A stretch of DNA of 64,000 bases. It comes from Comamonadaceae bacterium. GTDB lineage: Bacteria; Pseudomonadota; Gammaproteobacteria; Burkholderiales; Burkholderiaceae_C. The notes beneath the pieces are model-generated. The model ran no database searches. It saw only the letters and a program-made list of their open reading frames with translations, and was not told the DNA's origin. The stretch's first letter is position 1; each line of letters begins with the position of its first letter. Shown here piece after piece: positions 1 through 10,378 of the stretch. Position numbers and translations under genes: made by a program. The DNA lies in NCBI GenBank assembly GCA_947476285.1, contig CANJPU010000007.1, forward strand, positions 1 through 64,000, given 5' to 3'.

Positions 1-39
1 AGGGATCGCCCGCAGTGCGGACTTTGTGAGAGACTTCAT
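1..39 (-). CDS. N-terminal fragment of a leftward gene
   Basis: Thirteen codons of a leftward reading frame begin with ATG at 39-37 and run off the left edge of the window. The visible peptide is MKSLTKSALRAIP, whose Lys/Thr/Ser-rich start could be the beginning of a signal peptide, but too little is present to assign a product. A purine-rich AAAGGAA lies about 7 bases upstream of the ATG on the minus strand, which is good support for a real start. It follows the tRNA-Pro gene in the same direction. Confidence 0.5.
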   Translation of the reverse strand, partial: MKSLTKSALRAIP

Positions 40-70
40 TTCGGTGGTTCCTTTCTTTGCTTGCTAGGCA

Positions 71-90
71 CCCGCATGTTCACATGCGGG
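71..90. repeat. Perfect hairpin in leader of the left-edge gene
   Basis: CCCGCATG (71-78) and CATGCGGG (83-90) are perfect inverted copies around a TTCA loop. The hairpin lies between tRNA-Pro and the left-edge gene, about 30 bases upstream of that gene's ribosome-binding site. No T-run follows on either strand, so it may be a leader structure or a weak processing/termination site after the tRNA. The remaining bases from 91 to 225 show nothing else recognisable. Confidence 0.45.
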
Positions 91-225
91 CGAAAGGAGC
101 CGCCACCCTCAGCTCATCTGTTCAACAAGTTCTGGGACATCGCCGGGGGACGCCGGCCGATACGTTGTTTGCGCGAATCTGGAAGTGCCCTCATTGTTTT
201 GCCCAAGGGCAGCCGTTTGGGTCTG

Positions 226-302
226 TGGTCGGGGTGAGAGGATTCGAACCTCCGGCCTCTACGTCCCGAACGTAGCGCTCTACCAGGCTAAGCTACACCC
301 CG
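226..302 (-). tRNA. tRNA-Pro(CGG)
   Basis: The minus strand reads CGGGGTGTAGC at the 5' end and CACCCCGACCA at the 3' end, giving a 7-bp acceptor stem with an encoded CCA. The anticodon stem CTACG/CGTAG encloses the seven-base loop TTCGGGA, so the anticodon is CGG, which reads the proline codon CCG. The T-arm contains GGTTCGAATCC. It lies between ispB and the left-edge gene, all leftward, so it may be co-transcribed with ispB. Confidence 0.97.
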
Positions 303-321
303 CATGCTCTCGATCGCCGCT

Positions 322-1305
322 TCACGAGCGGCGTTGCAGCAGTTGAGCGGCCAATTGTAGCAAACCCCTGCTGTAGCTATTGTCTGGAAGCAGCCTCGCG
401 GCGTCGATCGCACGCTGTGCTTCCGCCGCGGCGGCATCGCGCGCCACCTCTAGCGCGCCGGTCTGCTTGACGATGCTGACAATTTGATCCAATTGGGCGG
501 CGCCGCCGGTTTCAATGGCGTTGCGAATGATGTCGCTTTGTGGGGTCGTCGCGCGCTGCATCGCAGCGATCAGGGGCAGAGTGGCCTTGCCTTCGCGCAG
601 GTCATCACCCAGGTTCTTGCCCATCTCGCCGGCGTCGCCGTCGTAGTCCAGCACATCGTCAATCACCTGGAAAGCAGTGCCCAGCGCCTGGCCATAGGAC
701 GCACAGGCTTGCTCGACGCTGCTGTCCGCGCCCGCGAGCACCGCGCCCAGGCGGGCGCTGGCCTCAAACAGTTTGGCGGTCTTGGATCGGATCACTCTCA
801 GGTAGCCAGACTCGTCCAGAGAAGCGTCGTGCATATTCATCAGTTGCAGCACTTCGCCTTCGGCGATCACGTTGGTTGCGTCCGCCAGGATTTCCATGAT
901 GCGCATCTGCCCAGCGTCCAGCATCATCTGGAACGCCCGGGAGTAGAGAAAATCGCCCACCAGTACGCTGGCAGGATTGCCAAAACTCTCATTGGCGGTG
1001 GCGCGGCCGCGCCGCAAGGTTGACTCATCGACTACGTCGTCATGCAGCAGCGTGGCCGTGTGTATGAATTCGACCACTGCAGCCAAGTTGAATCGCTGCG
1101 TGCCCTGGTAGCCCAGCGCGCCGCACACCAGCAGCAGCAGAGCAGGGCGCAGGCGCTTGCCGCCGGCAGAGATGATGTAGCGGGATACTTCGCCCACCAG
1201 CGGCACGCCCGAATCGAGCCTGCGGGCTATCACGGCATCGACCTCGCGCATGTCGCTGGCTACGAGCGAGAGCACGTTGGCGGTACTAGAGGAGGAGGCG
1301 GTCAA
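322..1305 (-). CDS. ispB: Octaprenyl diphosphate synthase
   Basis: Trans-isoprenyl diphosphate synthase that elongates farnesyl diphosphate with isopentenyl diphosphate to make the ubiquinone side chain. The first aspartate-rich motif is LLHDDVVD and the second is VIDDVLDYDGD; the substrate-binding GGKRLRP is also present. From the proposed TTG start (1305-1303) the protein is 327 residues, usual for the family, and begins with the Ser/Thr-rich leader typical of relatives. A longer frame reaches back to 1392, but a TATAAT -10 element at 1335-1330 would lie inside that extension, so the shorter start is preferred. No strong ribosome-binding site precedes the TTG, so the exact start is uncertain. 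It is divergent from rplU, the conserved arrangement in Burkholderiales. Confidence 0.93.
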   Translation of the reverse strand: MTASSSSTANVLSLVASDMREVDAVIARRLDSGVPLVGEVSRYIISAGGKRLRPALLLLVCGALGYQGTQRFNLAAVVEFIHTATLLHDDVVDESTLRRGRATANESFGNPASVLVGDFLYSRAFQMMLDAGQMRIMEILADATNVIAEGEVLQLMNMHDASLDESGYLRVIRSKTAKLFEASARLGAVLAGADSSVEQACASYGQALGTAFQVIDDVLDYDGDAGEMGKNLGDDLREGKATLPLIAAMQRATTPQSDIIRNAIETGGAAQLDQIVSIVKQTGALEVARDAAAAEAQRAIDAARLLPDNSYSRGLLQLAAQLLQRRS

Positions 1306-1329
1306 GGCGCGAGAATGTGGTTTGACCCG

Positions 1330-1335
1330 ATTATA
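1330..1335 (-). promoter_or_regulatory. Candidate -10 element for ispB
   Basis: On the minus strand this is a perfect TATAAT, about 25 bases upstream of the proposed TTG start of ispB. No convincing -35 hexamer is seen at 16-18 bases. It lies back to back with the rplU promoter. Confidence 0.5.
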
Positions 1336-1396
1336 GGAAACGCCGCCGCAGTGACGCTTGACCCATAGTTGCCAGATCGAGAGTATGTACAAACCA

Positions 1397-1405
1397 TGTT
1401 ATAGT
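1397..1405 (+). promoter_or_regulatory. Extended -10 promoter for rplU-rpmA
   Basis: TGTTATAGT is an extended -10 (TGn plus TATAGT). No good -35 is visible at the expected spacing, which fits extended -10 promoters. It would start transcription near 1412, about 70 bases before the rplU ATG. Confidence 0.55.
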
Positions 1406-1484
1406 GTTGGGCTCTGCGGAAATCCGTCCGCGGAGTGGTTATCAAAGAGGCATGCAAGTGCTTCTCAAACCCCAAGAGGTCAAC

Positions 1485-1796
1485 ATGTACGCGGTCATAA
1501 AAACCGGTGGCAAGCAGTATCGCGTTGCTTCCGGCGAAAAAATTAAAGTAGAACAGATTGCTGCGGACGTAGGCCAGGAAATCGTGATCGATCAGGTTCT
1601 AGCAGTCGGAAACGGCAGCGAGATCAAGGTTGGAACACCCCTGGTGTCCGGCGCAACTGTGATTGCCACCGTAGTGGCTCACGGCAAGCACGACAAGGTT
1701 CGCATCTTCAAGATGCGTCGTCGCAAGCACTATCAAAAGCGCCAAGGCCATCGCCAGCAGTTCACTGAACTGCAAATCGGTGCGATCGCCGCTTAA
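1485..1796 (+). CDS. rplU: 50S ribosomal protein L21
   Basis: Large-subunit ribosomal protein that binds 23S rRNA. The 103-residue product begins [14 protein letters not shown], the hallmark L21 start, and contains the basic [19 protein letters not shown] segment of the C-terminal RNA-binding loop. The ATG at 1485 is preceded by AAGAGGT and matches the family N-terminus, so longer frames upstream are not used. rpmA follows after 14 bases and obgE after that, the near-universal rplU-rpmA-obgE order. Confidence 0.98.
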   Translation: MYAVIKTGGKQYRVASGEKIKVEQIAADVGQEIVIDQVLAVGNGSEIKVGTPLVSGATVIATVVAHGKHDKVRIFKMRRRKHYQKRQGHRQQFTELQIGAIAA

Positions 1797-1810
1797 GCAG
1801 GAGCTTTGAA

Positions 1811-2068
1811 ATGGCACAGAAAAAAGGCGGCGGCTCTACGCGAAACGGGCGGGATTCCCAGCCCAAGATGCTCGGCGTGAAGGCTTTCGGCGGTGAACTC
1901 ATCAGCGCCGGCTCCATCATCGTGCGCCAGCGTGGCACCAAGTTCCACCCCGGCACCAATGTCGGTTTGGGCAAGGACCACACATTGTTTGCCTTGGTCA
2001 ATGGCCATGTGGCATTTGCCGTCAAAGGCTCATTGAACAAGCAGACCGTGAGCGTGGTCCCGGCGTAA
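1811..2068 (+). CDS. rpmA: 50S ribosomal protein L27
   Basis: Large-subunit protein whose N-terminal arm reaches the peptidyl transferase centre. The 85-residue product starts [16 protein letters not shown] and contains [11 protein letters not shown], both diagnostic of L27. It has the short proteobacterial N-terminus directly, without the cleaved extension seen in Firmicutes. AGGAG precedes the ATG by 8 bases. A rho-independent terminator follows 22 bases after the stop, so L21-L27 probably forms its own transcript with obgE expressed separately. Confidence 0.98.
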   Translation: MAQKKGGGSTRNGRDSQPKMLGVKAFGGELISAGSIIVRQRGTKFHPGTNVGLGKDHTLFALVNGHVAFAVKGSLNKQTVSVVPA

Positions 2069-2090
2069 ACGCCACTTCGCTCACCCGCGA

Positions 2091-2119
2091 AGCCCCGACT
2101 CGTCGGGGCTTTGTCTTTT
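2091..2119 (+). terminator. Rho-independent terminator after rpmA
   Basis: AGCCCCGAC (2091-2099) pairs with GTCGGGGCT (2102-2110), effectively a 7-8 bp GC stem with a small loop. It is followed by TTGTCTTTT. It lies between rpmA and obgE. Confidence 0.85.
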
Positions 2120-2157
2120 CGGCGTACCGGATCAATTCCCGCCAACTTCTATACTGA

Positions 2158-3231
<1,074 letters not shown>

Positions 3232-3238
3232 GCTTGCT

Positions 3239-4393
3239 ATGAGCCACCAGCCCGAGATCAGCCAATCCGCGCAGCCGGACATCCTGCGCCAGGCACGTCG
3301 TATCGTCGTCAAGGTGGGCTCAAGCCTTGTCACCAATGACGGGCGTGGCCTGGACGAAGTGGCCATAGGTGAATGGTGCCGCCAACTGGCCGCACTGACC
3401 GCTGACGGCCGAGAGGTGATCATGGTCTCCAGCGGAGCCATCGCCGAAGGCATGAAGCGTCTGGGCTGGACAAATCGCCCACACGCGATCAACGAATTGC
3501 AGGCTGCCGCCGCCGTTGGCCAGATGGGTCTGGCCCAGATGTACGAGACCAAGCTTCGCGAAAACGGTATTGGCTCGGCGCAGGTGCTGCTTACCCACGC
3601 GGACCTGGCTGACCGCGAACGCTACCTGAATGCCCGCTCCACCTTGCTCACGCTGCTGCAACTCAAAGTCGTGCCGGTGATCAATGAGAACGACACGGTG
3701 GTCAACGACGAGATCAAGTTCGGCGACAACGACACATTGGGTGCTTTGGTTGCCAATCTGGTCGAAGCCGACGCCCTGGTCATTCTGACCGATCAGAAGG
3801 GGCTGTACAGCGCTGACCCGCGCAAGAACCCCGATGCGGTGTTCGTGCACGAAGGCCGCGCCGGCGATGCGGCGCTGGAGGCGATGGCCGGCGGTGCAGG
3901 GTCCAGCCTGGGCCGCGGTGGGATGATCACCAAGATCCTCGCGGCCAAGCGGGCAGCCGGTTCCGGTGCATCCACGGTGATTGCATGGGGCCGAGAGCCC
4001 GATTGTCTGCTGCGGCTGGTTCGGGGTGAATCCATAGGCACCTTGCTGGTTGCGCCCACTCAGAAGAATCAGGCACGCAAACGCTGGATTGCCGACCATC
4101 TGCAATTGCGCGGTGCCATCACAGTTGACGAAGGCGCTGTGGCCAAGGTCAGAGACGAAGGCAAGAGCCTGCTGCCCATCGGCATGACGGCGGTGGATGG
4201 CGAGTTCTCACGCGGTGATGTCATTGCGGTACGCGACTCCTCGGGGATTGAAATCGCCCGAGGCCTGGCCAACTACGCAAGTGCGGAGGCCAGACTGCTA
4301 TGCCGCAAGCCCTCGGGCGAGATCGAGCGACTGTTGGGCTATGCAGCCGAGCCGGAGATGATTCATCGCACCAATCTGGTGGTTACACGCTGA
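3239..4393 (+). CDS. proB: Glutamate 5-kinase
   Basis: Catalyses the ATP-dependent first step of proline synthesis, forming gamma-glutamyl phosphate. The 384-residue protein has an amino-acid-kinase domain ([15 protein letters not shown] near residue 20, [26 protein letters not shown]) and a C-terminal PUA domain from about residue 290, the full-length bacterial arrangement. The start chosen is the ATG at 3239 just after obgE; a longer frame overlaps the obgE 3' end and is not needed. The gene converges on the CNP1-like gene with a 34-base gap. Confidence 0.96.
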   Translation: MSHQPEISQSAQPDILRQARRIVVKVGSSLVTNDGRGLDEVAIGEWCRQLAALTADGREVIMVSSGAIAEGMKRLGWTNRPHAINELQAAAAVGQMGLAQMYETKLRENGIGSAQVLLTHADLADRERYLNARSTLLTLLQLKVVPVINENDTVVNDEIKFGDNDTLGALVANLVEADALVILTDQKGLYSADPRKNPDAVFVHEGRAGDAALEAMAGGAGSSLGRGGMITKILAAKRAAGSGASTVIAWGREPDCLLRLVRGESIGTLLVAPTQKNQARKRWIADHLQLRGAITVDEGAVAKVRDEGKSLLPIGMTAVDGEFSRGDVIAVRDSSGIEIARGLANYASAEARLLCRKPSGEIERLLGYAAEPEMIHRTNLVVTR

Positions 4394-4427
4394 TCGACAC
4401 TGCGCCAGCGTGAAGCTGTGGCGGCTG

Positions 4428-4919
4428 CTAGCGTCCTGAATACCCAGATTTGAGCGACTGGACAATCTCGTTGGCCGAGCCTTTGGGTACCCGGCCTGTA
4501 CAGGCGCCCTCTCTTGCAATGAGCAAGCTGTGCCGGCCTCGGGGTAGTTCGTGCAGAGAGCGCCAGGGCTCGTCCATCGTGGGTGACCATCCTTTTGTTG
4601 GGACATGACGGGCATACAGCTTGACTTCGGCCGTGGCGCAACGGATGCCTTCGTACATGGCATTGATTGTTCCGCTGCTGCTGGTGGCAGTCACCACATA
4701 GCGCACGACGCCGTCCGAGCCCACGGTGATTGAGGTCGGATCCACTGCGAATCGCAAATCCGTTACCGGCATGGCCAACGCAATCAGCCCTTCGAGTCGC
4801 AGAGCCGCAGGCGCAGGAATCTGATTCTCCTGCCAGGTCGGATCAACGGGGAAGTTCTGGGCCAGACAAGCGCAGGACGCCATGGAGATCGCAGCTGCGA
4901 TCAGCTTAAGTCGGAGCAT
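4428..4919 (-). CDS. CNP1-like family secreted protein
   Basis: A 163-residue protein with an N-terminal export signal ([21 protein letters not shown]), likely cleaved near residue 21, so the mature protein is probably periplasmic or outer-membrane associated. The body ([35 protein letters not shown]) fits the CNP1-like family, named for a Neisseria protein of unknown role; the molecular function is not known. The ATG at 4919 lies inside the end of rppH (14-base overlap), so the two genes are translationally coupled. Context suggests only co-expression with rppH. Confidence 0.8.
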   Translation of the reverse strand: MLRLKLIAAAISMASCACLAQNFPVDPTWQENQIPAPAALRLEGLIALAMPVTDLRFAVDPTSITVGSDGVVRYVVTATSSSGTINAMYEGIRCATAEVKLYARHVPTKGWSPTMDEPWRSLHELPRGRHSLLIAREGACTGRVPKGSANEIVQSLKSGYSGR

Positions 4920-5562
4920 GTTCGTCGTCTTGTGAGGTAGACAGGCTCGCCTGCGGATCGGGCTCGAATGTGGCTCCGGGTGGAAGTTCGAAGCCGTCTC
5001 CGGGCGCCGACATCCCGTTTTGCAGTCCATCGAAACTCTCGGAGTCCCGCAACCGCATCCCACCGCGAAGGTAGCGATTGCGGTGATCGTGACGCGGCAG
5101 AAAGCGCGCCAACTCGGTCAGCGCCATTTCATACACGCCGCGCTTGAACTCCACCACCACGTCAAGCGGCACCCAGTACTCGTTCCAGCGCCAAGCGTCG
5201 AACTCGGGATGGCTGGTGGCACGTAGATTCAGATGCCAGTCATGGCCCATCAACTGCAGCAGGTACCAGATTTGCTTCTGGCCCTTGTAGTGGCCGCGCG
5301 CATCGCGGCGGATGTATCTGTCGGGCACCTCATAGCGCAACCAGTCGCGGGTACGGGCAACAATGCGCACATGCTCTGGCATGAGACCCACTTCTTCATG
5401 CAGTTCCCTGAACATCGCCTGCTCGGGCGTTTCGCCCCTGTCGATGCCGCCTTGCGGAAACTGCCAGCTATGGGTGCGTATGCGCTTGCCCCAGAACACC
5501 TGGTTCTTCTGATTGAGCAGGATGATGCCGACGTTCGGCCGAAAGCCGTCCCGGTCAAGCAT
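4906..5562 (-). CDS. rppH: RNA pyrophosphohydrolase RppH
   Basis: Nudix hydrolase that removes pyrophosphate from the 5' end of triphosphorylated RNAs and so starts their decay by RNase E. The start [15 protein letters not shown] matches the family, and the Nudix box runs [20 protein letters not shown] near residues 38-57. At 218 residues it is longer than E. coli RppH (176) because of a Ser/Pro/Asp-rich C-terminal tail common in Burkholderiales. The ATG at 5562 is preferred over a further upstream frame because family homology begins there. It is divergent from proS. Confidence 0.94.
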   Translation of the reverse strand: MLDRDGFRPNVGIILLNQKNQVFWGKRIRTHSWQFPQGGIDRGETPEQAMFRELHEEVGLMPEHVRIVARTRDWLRYEVPDRYIRRDARGHYKGQKQIWYLLQLMGHDWHLNLRATSHPEFDAWRWNEYWVPLDVVVEFKRGVYEMALTELARFLPRHDHRNRYLRGGMRLRDSESFDGLQNGMSAPGDGFELPPGATFEPDPQASLSTSQDDEHAPT

Positions 5563-5654
5563 AATCAAACCCCAAATTTTTAAACTGAGTTCATTATGCA
5601 CGGGGCTGCGCACCTAGGCAAAAGTTCAGTATCACGTGTCTGGTTACTCACCCA

Positions 5655-7400
5655 ATGAAAGCTTCCCAGTTCTTCATATCCACCCTCAAGGAAGCCCCCG
5701 CCGATGCCGAGGTGGTCAGCCACCGGCTGATGACTCGGGCCGGCATGATCAAGAAACTCGGCGCTGGCATCTACAGCTACATGCCGCTGGGGCTGCGTGT
5801 CATTCGCAAGATTGAGGCCATCGTGCGCGAGGAAATGAACCGCGCCGGCGCGGTTGAATTACTGATGCCGGTGGTTCAGCCCGCCGAATACTGGCAGGAG
5901 ACGGGCCGCTGGAGCAAGATGGGCCCCGAGCTGATGCGGGTGAAAGACCGGCACGACCGTGACTTCATCATTCAGCCCACCAGCGAAGAAGTTGTCACCG
6001 ACATCGCTCGCCAGGAGTTGCGTAGCTACAAGCAGCTGCCCAAGAACTTCTACCATATCCAGACCAAGTTCCGGGACGAGCGGCGGCCGCGCTTTGGCGT
6101 CATGCGCAGCCGCGAGTTCATCATGAAGGACGCCTACAGTTTCGACCGCGATCCCGTGTCAGCCAAGGCCAGCTACCAGGGGATGTCGCGAGCTTACCGC
6201 GCCATCTTTGACCGCTTCGGGCTGCGATACCGCGCCGTCGCGGCTGACAGTGGGGCCATCGGCGGAGACCTGAGCGAAGAATTCCAGGTGATCGCCGCCA
6301 CCGGCGAAGACGCCATCGTCTATTGCCCGGCGAGCGATTACGCGGCCAACATGGAAAAGGCTGAGGCGCTGGCGCCCCAATCGCCTCGTGCGGCAGCGAG
6401 CCAGACCTTGACCAAGACACCCACCCCTGGCAAGAGTACTTGCGCCGATGTGGCTGCTTTGTTGAATGTGCCACTGACCACCACGGTGAAGTCGCTGGTG
6501 CTGGCCACCGACCAGCTCAATGAGCGCGGCGAGTTGGTCAAGACCGAAGTTTGGCTGCTATTGGTGCGCGGCGACCATGACATGAACGAGATCAAGGTTG
6601 GCAAGGTGCCTGGGCTGGATGCGAGTTTTCGCTTCGCCACCGTGTCCGAGATCGAAGCGCATTTCGGCGCCAAGCCCGGCTACCTCGGCCCCATTGGTTT
6701 GAAGCAGCCGGTGAAAGTGGTTGCCGACCGCGAAGTGGCGGTGATGGCCGACTGGATATGCGGCGCGAACGAAGAAGACTTCCACTTCACCGGCGCCAAC
6801 TGGGGCCGCGACCTGCCCGAGCCCCATATGGTGGCTGACCTGCGCAACGTGGTCGAGGGTGATCTTTCCCCCGACGGTGCAGGCGTGCTGGCCATTGAAC
6901 GAGGCATCGAAGTAGGGCATGTGTTCTATCTGGGCACCAAGTACAGTGCACCCATGAACGCCAGCTTCCTGGACGAAAACGGAAAACCGCAGTTGATGGA
7001 GATGGGTTGCTACGGCATCGGCATCACTCGTTTGCCCGCCGCAGCCATCGAACAAAACCATGATGAGCGCGGCATCATCTGGCCGGACGCCATTGCGCCG
7101 TTCACTGTGGTTATCTGCCCCATCGGCATGGACCGCAGTGCCCAAGTGCAGGAAGCAGCGCAAAAGCTGCACGATGATCTTCAGGCTGCAGGGGTGGACG
7201 TGATGCTCGATGATCGCGGCGAGCGGCCAGGCGCCATGTTCGCCGATTGGGAACTCATCGGCGTGCCCCATCGCGTGGTCATCTCCGATCGAGGTCTCAA
7301 GGAAGGCCAGGTCGAGTACCAGCACCGGCGCGACCCGGCGGCAAGCAAGGTGGCGGCAGCGGAAGTCTGCGGCTTCGTCAAAGCCCGTCTCGCAGTGTGA
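5655..7400 (+). CDS. proS: Prolyl-tRNA synthetase
   Basis: Class II aminoacyl-tRNA synthetase charging tRNA-Pro. The 581-residue protein starts [20 protein letters not shown] and carries motif 2 ([17 protein letters not shown]) and motif 3 ([13 protein letters not shown]). Between motifs 2 and 3, about residues 225-405, is the YbaK/INS editing domain that clears mischarged Ala, typical of bacterial-type ProS. The C-terminal anticodon-binding domain covers about 470-575. The stop overlaps the GTG start of the following lytic transglycosylase (GTGA). Confidence 0.97.
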   Translation: MKASQFFISTLKEAPADAEVVSHRLMTRAGMIKKLGAGIYSYMPLGLRVIRKIEAIVREEMNRAGAVELLMPVVQPAEYWQETGRWSKMGPELMRVKDRHDRDFIIQPTSEEVVTDIARQELRSYKQLPKNFYHIQTKFRDERRPRFGVMRSREFIMKDAYSFDRDPVSAKASYQGMSRAYRAIFDRFGLRYRAVAADSGAIGGDLSEEFQVIAATGEDAIVYCPASDYAANMEKAEALAPQSPRAAASQTLTKTPTPGKSTCADVAALLNVPLTTTVKSLVLATDQLNERGELVKTEVWLLLVRGDHDMNEIKVGKVPGLDASFRFATVSEIEAHFGAKPGYLGPIGLKQPVKVVADREVAVMADWICGANEEDFHFTGANWGRDLPEPHMVADLRNVVEGDLSPDGAGVLAIERGIEVGHVFYLGTKYSAPMNASFLDENGKPQLMEMGCYGIGITRLPAAAIEQNHDERGIIWPDAIAPFTVVICPIGMDRSAQVQEAAQKLHDDLQAAGVDVMLDDRGERPGAMFADWELIGVPHRVVISDRGLKEGQVEYQHRRDPAASKVAAAEVCGFVKARLAV

Positions 7401-8020
7401 TCAGCCGGCGCCACTGTCTCATGGCAGCCCCTTTCGGGCTGGGCTTGCTGTCCCTGCCCGAGGTGTCACGGGCTGGTGGCCAGCTCGAGGAACCCTTGGC
7501 CGATTCGGTGCGCGGCGCGCTGAGTTCAGCCATTGCGGCTGCCGCGCCGCCAGTGCCAGAATTTCCCGACACTCAGGCCCGGTTGACCTTTCTCAGATGG
7601 TTGGGGGAGATGAGCCGACAGCTCTCCAGGAAGAAGACCGAATGGCAGGAGCGCAAGGAGTTTCTCCAGACAGTCTGGTATGAAAGCAAGCGTGCCGGTC
7701 TGGATCCGGGTCTGGTTCTGGGCTTGATTCAGGTTGAGAGTAATTTCCGCAAGTTCGCGGTGAGCTCCGTGGGCGCGCGTGGCTACATGCAGGTGATGCC
7801 CTTCTGGACGCGCGTGATCGGCGATGGCGATGCCAGCAAGCTGTTCCACATGCAGACCAACCTGCGTTTCGGCTGCGTGATTCTGCGCCATTACATTGAC
7901 CGAGAGCGCGGCGATTTGTTCATGGCACTGGGCCGCTACAACGGCAGCCGAGGCAAGCCCCAATATCCCAACGCGGTGATGGCAGCCGGCAAGAGCTGGA
8001 TCTTCCAAGATTCCAGGTAG
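7397..8020 (+). CDS. Lytic transglycosylase, SLT family
   Basis: Peptidoglycan-cleaving enzyme expected in the periplasm. From the GTG at 7397 (overlapping the proS stop as GTGA) the 207-residue product begins with the signal-like [19 protein letters not shown]. The SLT domain has the catalytic glutamate in GLIQVESNF (E114), then [13 protein letters not shown] and ALGRYNGS, the core motifs of family 1 transglycosylases. An alternative ATG at 7421 would cut into the signal sequence. Coupling to proS recurs in Comamonadaceae; a functional link is not obvious. Confidence 0.85.
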   Translation: MISRRHCLMAAPFGLGLLSLPEVSRAGGQLEEPLADSVRGALSSAIAAAAPPVPEFPDTQARLTFLRWLGEMSRQLSRKKTEWQERKEFLQTVWYESKRAGLDPGLVLGLIQVESNFRKFAVSSVGARGYMQVMPFWTRVIGDGDASKLFHMQTNLRFGCVILRHYIDRERGDLFMALGRYNGSRGKPQYPNAVMAAGKSWIFQDSR

Positions 8021-8024
8021 ATTG

Positions 8025-9020
8025 CTATTGAATAAACCCCATCTTGGACTTGTTCGTCCCGGACCGGGGCAGGTCTTCTACGGTGATCTCAGTGCGATTG
8101 TCCAGCCGCGCATTGCCAAAGCCGGTCATCAAGGCTCTGCGCATCTCGCGCGGCGCCAACTCAGCCAACTGGTCCAGCACATCGTCCAGCGGCTCGTCGT
8201 CAAAGCGCGCGCCCCAGCCGTGTTCCATGCGGATGGACACGTACAGATTGCGGGCAATGCGCCGGGCCGCCTCGGGCGAGGGGGGTTCGATTTCGAAAAC
8301 ATTCATGCGATTGAGGATGGGCTCGGGAATGCTGCGCTCGTCGTTGGCGGTCATGATCCAGATGACTTGGCTGGCATCGATTGCCACCTCAGCGAATTCA
8401 TCCATGAAGGCGCCGGCTGTGTCGTGCTCCAGCAGGCTGTACATCGCGCCTAGCGGGTCGTACTGGGCGTCGGTGCTGGCCTTGTCGATCTCGTCCACCA
8501 CGATCACCGGGTTGGCGTACTGGCCATCTACCAGGGCTTCGAAGACTTTGCCGGGCTTGGCCCCTTTCCATTGCGAGGAGGAGCCCGACAACAACCATCC
8601 GGCTGTCATGGAGCTCATGGGCAGCAGGCTCATGCCCGTGCCCAGCAGTTCGGCCAGCTTGCGGGCGAAATGGGTCTTGCCGATGCCAGGTGGCCCAAGA
8701 AGGAGCATGGGGGTGACTTCCAATCCGTCGCGGCTGTCCTGTGACAGCGCCACATGGCGCTTCACGTCGTCCAGTGCATTGGTGAAATTGGGCAACTGGT
8801 CATAAAGGGCCGCCATGTCTGGAACGCCGCTGGGCTTGACCTGAAAGCGATCAGGTCCGCGCTCGAGCATGCGCTCGTAAGTGGTGCGCAGATTCTCGTG
8901 CTCGCGCTCAGGCAGCTTGGCAAGCTTGCGTTCGACATCGTGCGTTCGGAACACGCTGCGCAGGTTGGCGATGGGCAGTTTGAACGAAGACGAGTGGGCG
9001 ACGAGGCTGCGTGATTCCAT
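8025..9020 (-). CDS. Lon-like AAA+ ATPase without protease domain
   Basis: A 331-residue AAA+ protein with Walker A GPPGIGKT (109-116), Walker B VIVVDEID (172-179) and a sensor-type MTAND segment. The G-SS-W-GAKPGK stretch and PVIVVDEIDK resemble the Lon ATPase module, but there is no Lon N-terminal domain and no serine/lysine protease domain: the protein ends after the AAA lid. It may work as a chaperone or unfoldase with a separate partner; its substrate is unknown. A ribosome-binding site (AGGAG) precedes the ATG and a sigma54-like promoter lies just upstream. It is flanked by grxD but separated by about 150 bases. Confidence 0.8.
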   Translation of the reverse strand: MESRSLVAHSSSFKLPIANLRSVFRTHDVERKLAKLPEREHENLRTTYERMLERGPDRFQVKPSGVPDMAALYDQLPNFTNALDDVKRHVALSQDSRDGLEVTPMLLLGPPGIGKTHFARKLAELLGTGMSLLPMSSMTAGWLLSGSSSQWKGAKPGKVFEALVDGQYANPVIVVDEIDKASTDAQYDPLGAMYSLLEHDTAGAFMDEFAEVAIDASQVIWIMTANDERSIPEPILNRMNVFEIEPPSPEAARRIARNLYVSIRMEHGWGARFDDEPLDDVLDQLAELAPREMRRALMTGFGNARLDNRTEITVEDLPRSGTNKSKMGFIQ

Positions 9021-9057
9021 GTGGACGCTCCTGATGCAAGAATGACGTCTTCATTCC

Positions 9058-9073
9058 AGCATAAGCCGTGCCA
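9058..9073 (-). promoter_or_regulatory. Sigma54-type promoter candidate for AAA+ gene
   Basis: The minus strand reads TGGCACGGCTTATGCT. This matches TGGCACG-N4-TTGCW with one mismatch and keeps the exact GG-N10-GC spacing. Transcription would start about 25 bases before the AAA+ ATG. No activator gene is adjacent. Confidence 0.45.
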
Positions 9074-9137
9074 CAGTTCAATCGCTTGGAACGAACTGCA
9101 GTTTTTACTGTCGGGATTAGTTCACAACGAGGCACGA

Positions 9138-9171
9138 AGCGCGCCTGGCGACCTACAAGGCCCGGCGCGCT
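9138..9171 (-). terminator. Stem-loop at the end of grxD
   Basis: AGCGCGCC (9138-9145) and GGCGCGCT (9164-9171) form an 8-bp GC stem that overlaps the grxD stop codon. There is no U-run, so termination is possible but not certain. Confidence 0.35.
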
Positions 9172-9497
9172 CAGTTCGGCGAGTTGCCCAGCACCTGCTG
9201 CAATTCGCCGCTCTGGTACATCTCCATCATGATGTCCGAGCCGCCGACGAATTCACCCTTGACGTAGAGCTGTGGAATTGTGGGCCAGTTGCTGTATTCC
9301 TTGATGCCCTGGCGAATTCCCTCGTCTTCCAACACGTTCACCGTGGTCACCGACTTTGGGTCGACGCCGCAGGCCTTGAGGATCTGGATGGCACGGCCGG
9401 AAAATCCGCACTGCGGAAAGCTGGCGTTGCCTTTCATGAAGAGCAGCACCTGGCTGTTCTTGACGAGTTGGTCTATGCGTTGCTGTGCGTCGCTCAT
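9171..9497 (-). CDS. grxD: Monothiol glutaredoxin (CGFS type)
   Basis: Carries and transfers Fe-S clusters, usually with BolA-type partners. The 108-residue protein has the active-site motif PQCGFSGRA, the glutathione-binding [17 protein letters not shown] and the [14 protein letters not shown] helix, all diagnostic of GrxD. The ATG at 9497 has GGAGA 7-9 bases upstream and matches the family start ([13 protein letters not shown]), so a slightly longer frame is rejected. prmC lies 47 bases upstream in the same direction, so grxD may be the last gene of a hemA-prfA-prmC-grxD series. Confidence 0.96.
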   Translation of the reverse strand: MSDAQQRIDQLVKNSQVLLFMKGNASFPQCGFSGRAIQILKACGVDPKSVTTVNVLEDEGIRQGIKEYSNWPTIPQLYVKGEFVGGSDIMMEMYQSGELQQVLGNSPN

Positions 9498-9544
9498 TTG
9501 ATGATCTCCATATGGGCTGCTCACCCGCTCAATATTGGGCAGGA

Positions 9545-10378
9545 TTATCCCAGTTCAAGCCATTTCCCGCCGCTGCAACGTTCAATACCCGCAAGGTCGC
9601 AACGGCTGCTGACGTTCTGGAAGCCGGCGGCTGCCAGCAAGTTGCGAACCGAATCGGCCTGGCTGTAGCCATGCTCCAGCAGCAGCCATCCGCCCGGTTT
9701 CAGGCGGGCCGGGGCCTGCGCGATGATGGTGCGAATATCGTGTAGACCGTCAGGCCCGGCTGTCAGAGCCTGCAAAGGTTCATCAGTCAGATCGGCCAGG
9801 TGCGGATCAGCCGATCCCACGTAGGGCGGGTTGCTCACGATAAGCTCATAGCGGTCAGCAGTGCCCGCAAGCCAGGATGCCTGTCGGAAAGTCACATCCA
9901 GTTTCAGCGCACTGGCGTTTGCGCGAGCGACGTCCAGTGCCTGCGCGCTGGCGTCCAGAGCCTCGACCGTTGCACCGGGTCGGTGTTGCTTGATCGCCAG
10001 GGCAATGGCGCCGCTGCCGGTTCCCAGGTCGATCACTTTTGGGGTTTGGCTTTCATGGCAGTCAAGAACATCAAGCGCCCATTGCACCAGCGTCTCGGTG
10101 TCGGGCCGGGGCACCAGCACGCGCTTGTCCACCATCAAATCCAGGCCGAAGAACTCCTTGTGTCCCACAATGTAGCCCAGTGGCTCGCCAGCGGCACGGC
10201 GCCGACACAGTTGGGCAAACAGCGTATGCGCTGCGGTCGCCAGAGGGTCGGTGTCGTGGGCCAGCAACCACGCTCGCTCGTGCGAGGCCCTGCCCAGTGC
10301 ATGCAACAGCAACAACTGCGCGTCGAGCCGCGCCAGCCCCAGAACTGCGGCCTGTGCCAGCGCCTCTGCCAGGTTCAT
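9545..10378 (-). CDS. prmC: Release factor glutamine methyltransferase
   Basis: Methylates the glutamine of the GGQ motif in release factors RF1 and RF2 using SAM. The 277-residue protein has an N-terminal helical domain, the SAM-binding [14 protein letters not shown] and the catalytic NPPY (in [10 protein letters not shown]). It overlaps the upstream prfA by four bases (ATGA), placing the enzyme and its RF1 substrate in one translationally coupled unit. Confidence 0.96.
   Translation of the reverse strand: MNLAEALAQAAVLGLARLDAQLLLLHALGRASHERAWLLAHDTDPLATAAHTLFAQLCRRRAAGEPLGYIVGHKEFFGLDLMVDKRVLVPRPDTETLVQWALDVLDCHESQTPKVIDLGTGSGAIALAIKQHRPGATVEALDASAQALDVARANASALKLDVTFRQASWLAGTADRYELIVSNPPYVGSADPHLADLTDEPLQALTAGPDGLHDIRTIIAQAPARLKPGGWLLLEHGYSQADSVRNLLAAAGFQNVSSRCDLAGIERCSGGKWLELG

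Noticed and set aside
1306-1392. Longer N-terminus for IspB
   Set aside because: A perfect TATAAT lies inside the extension and the added residues do not resemble the family.
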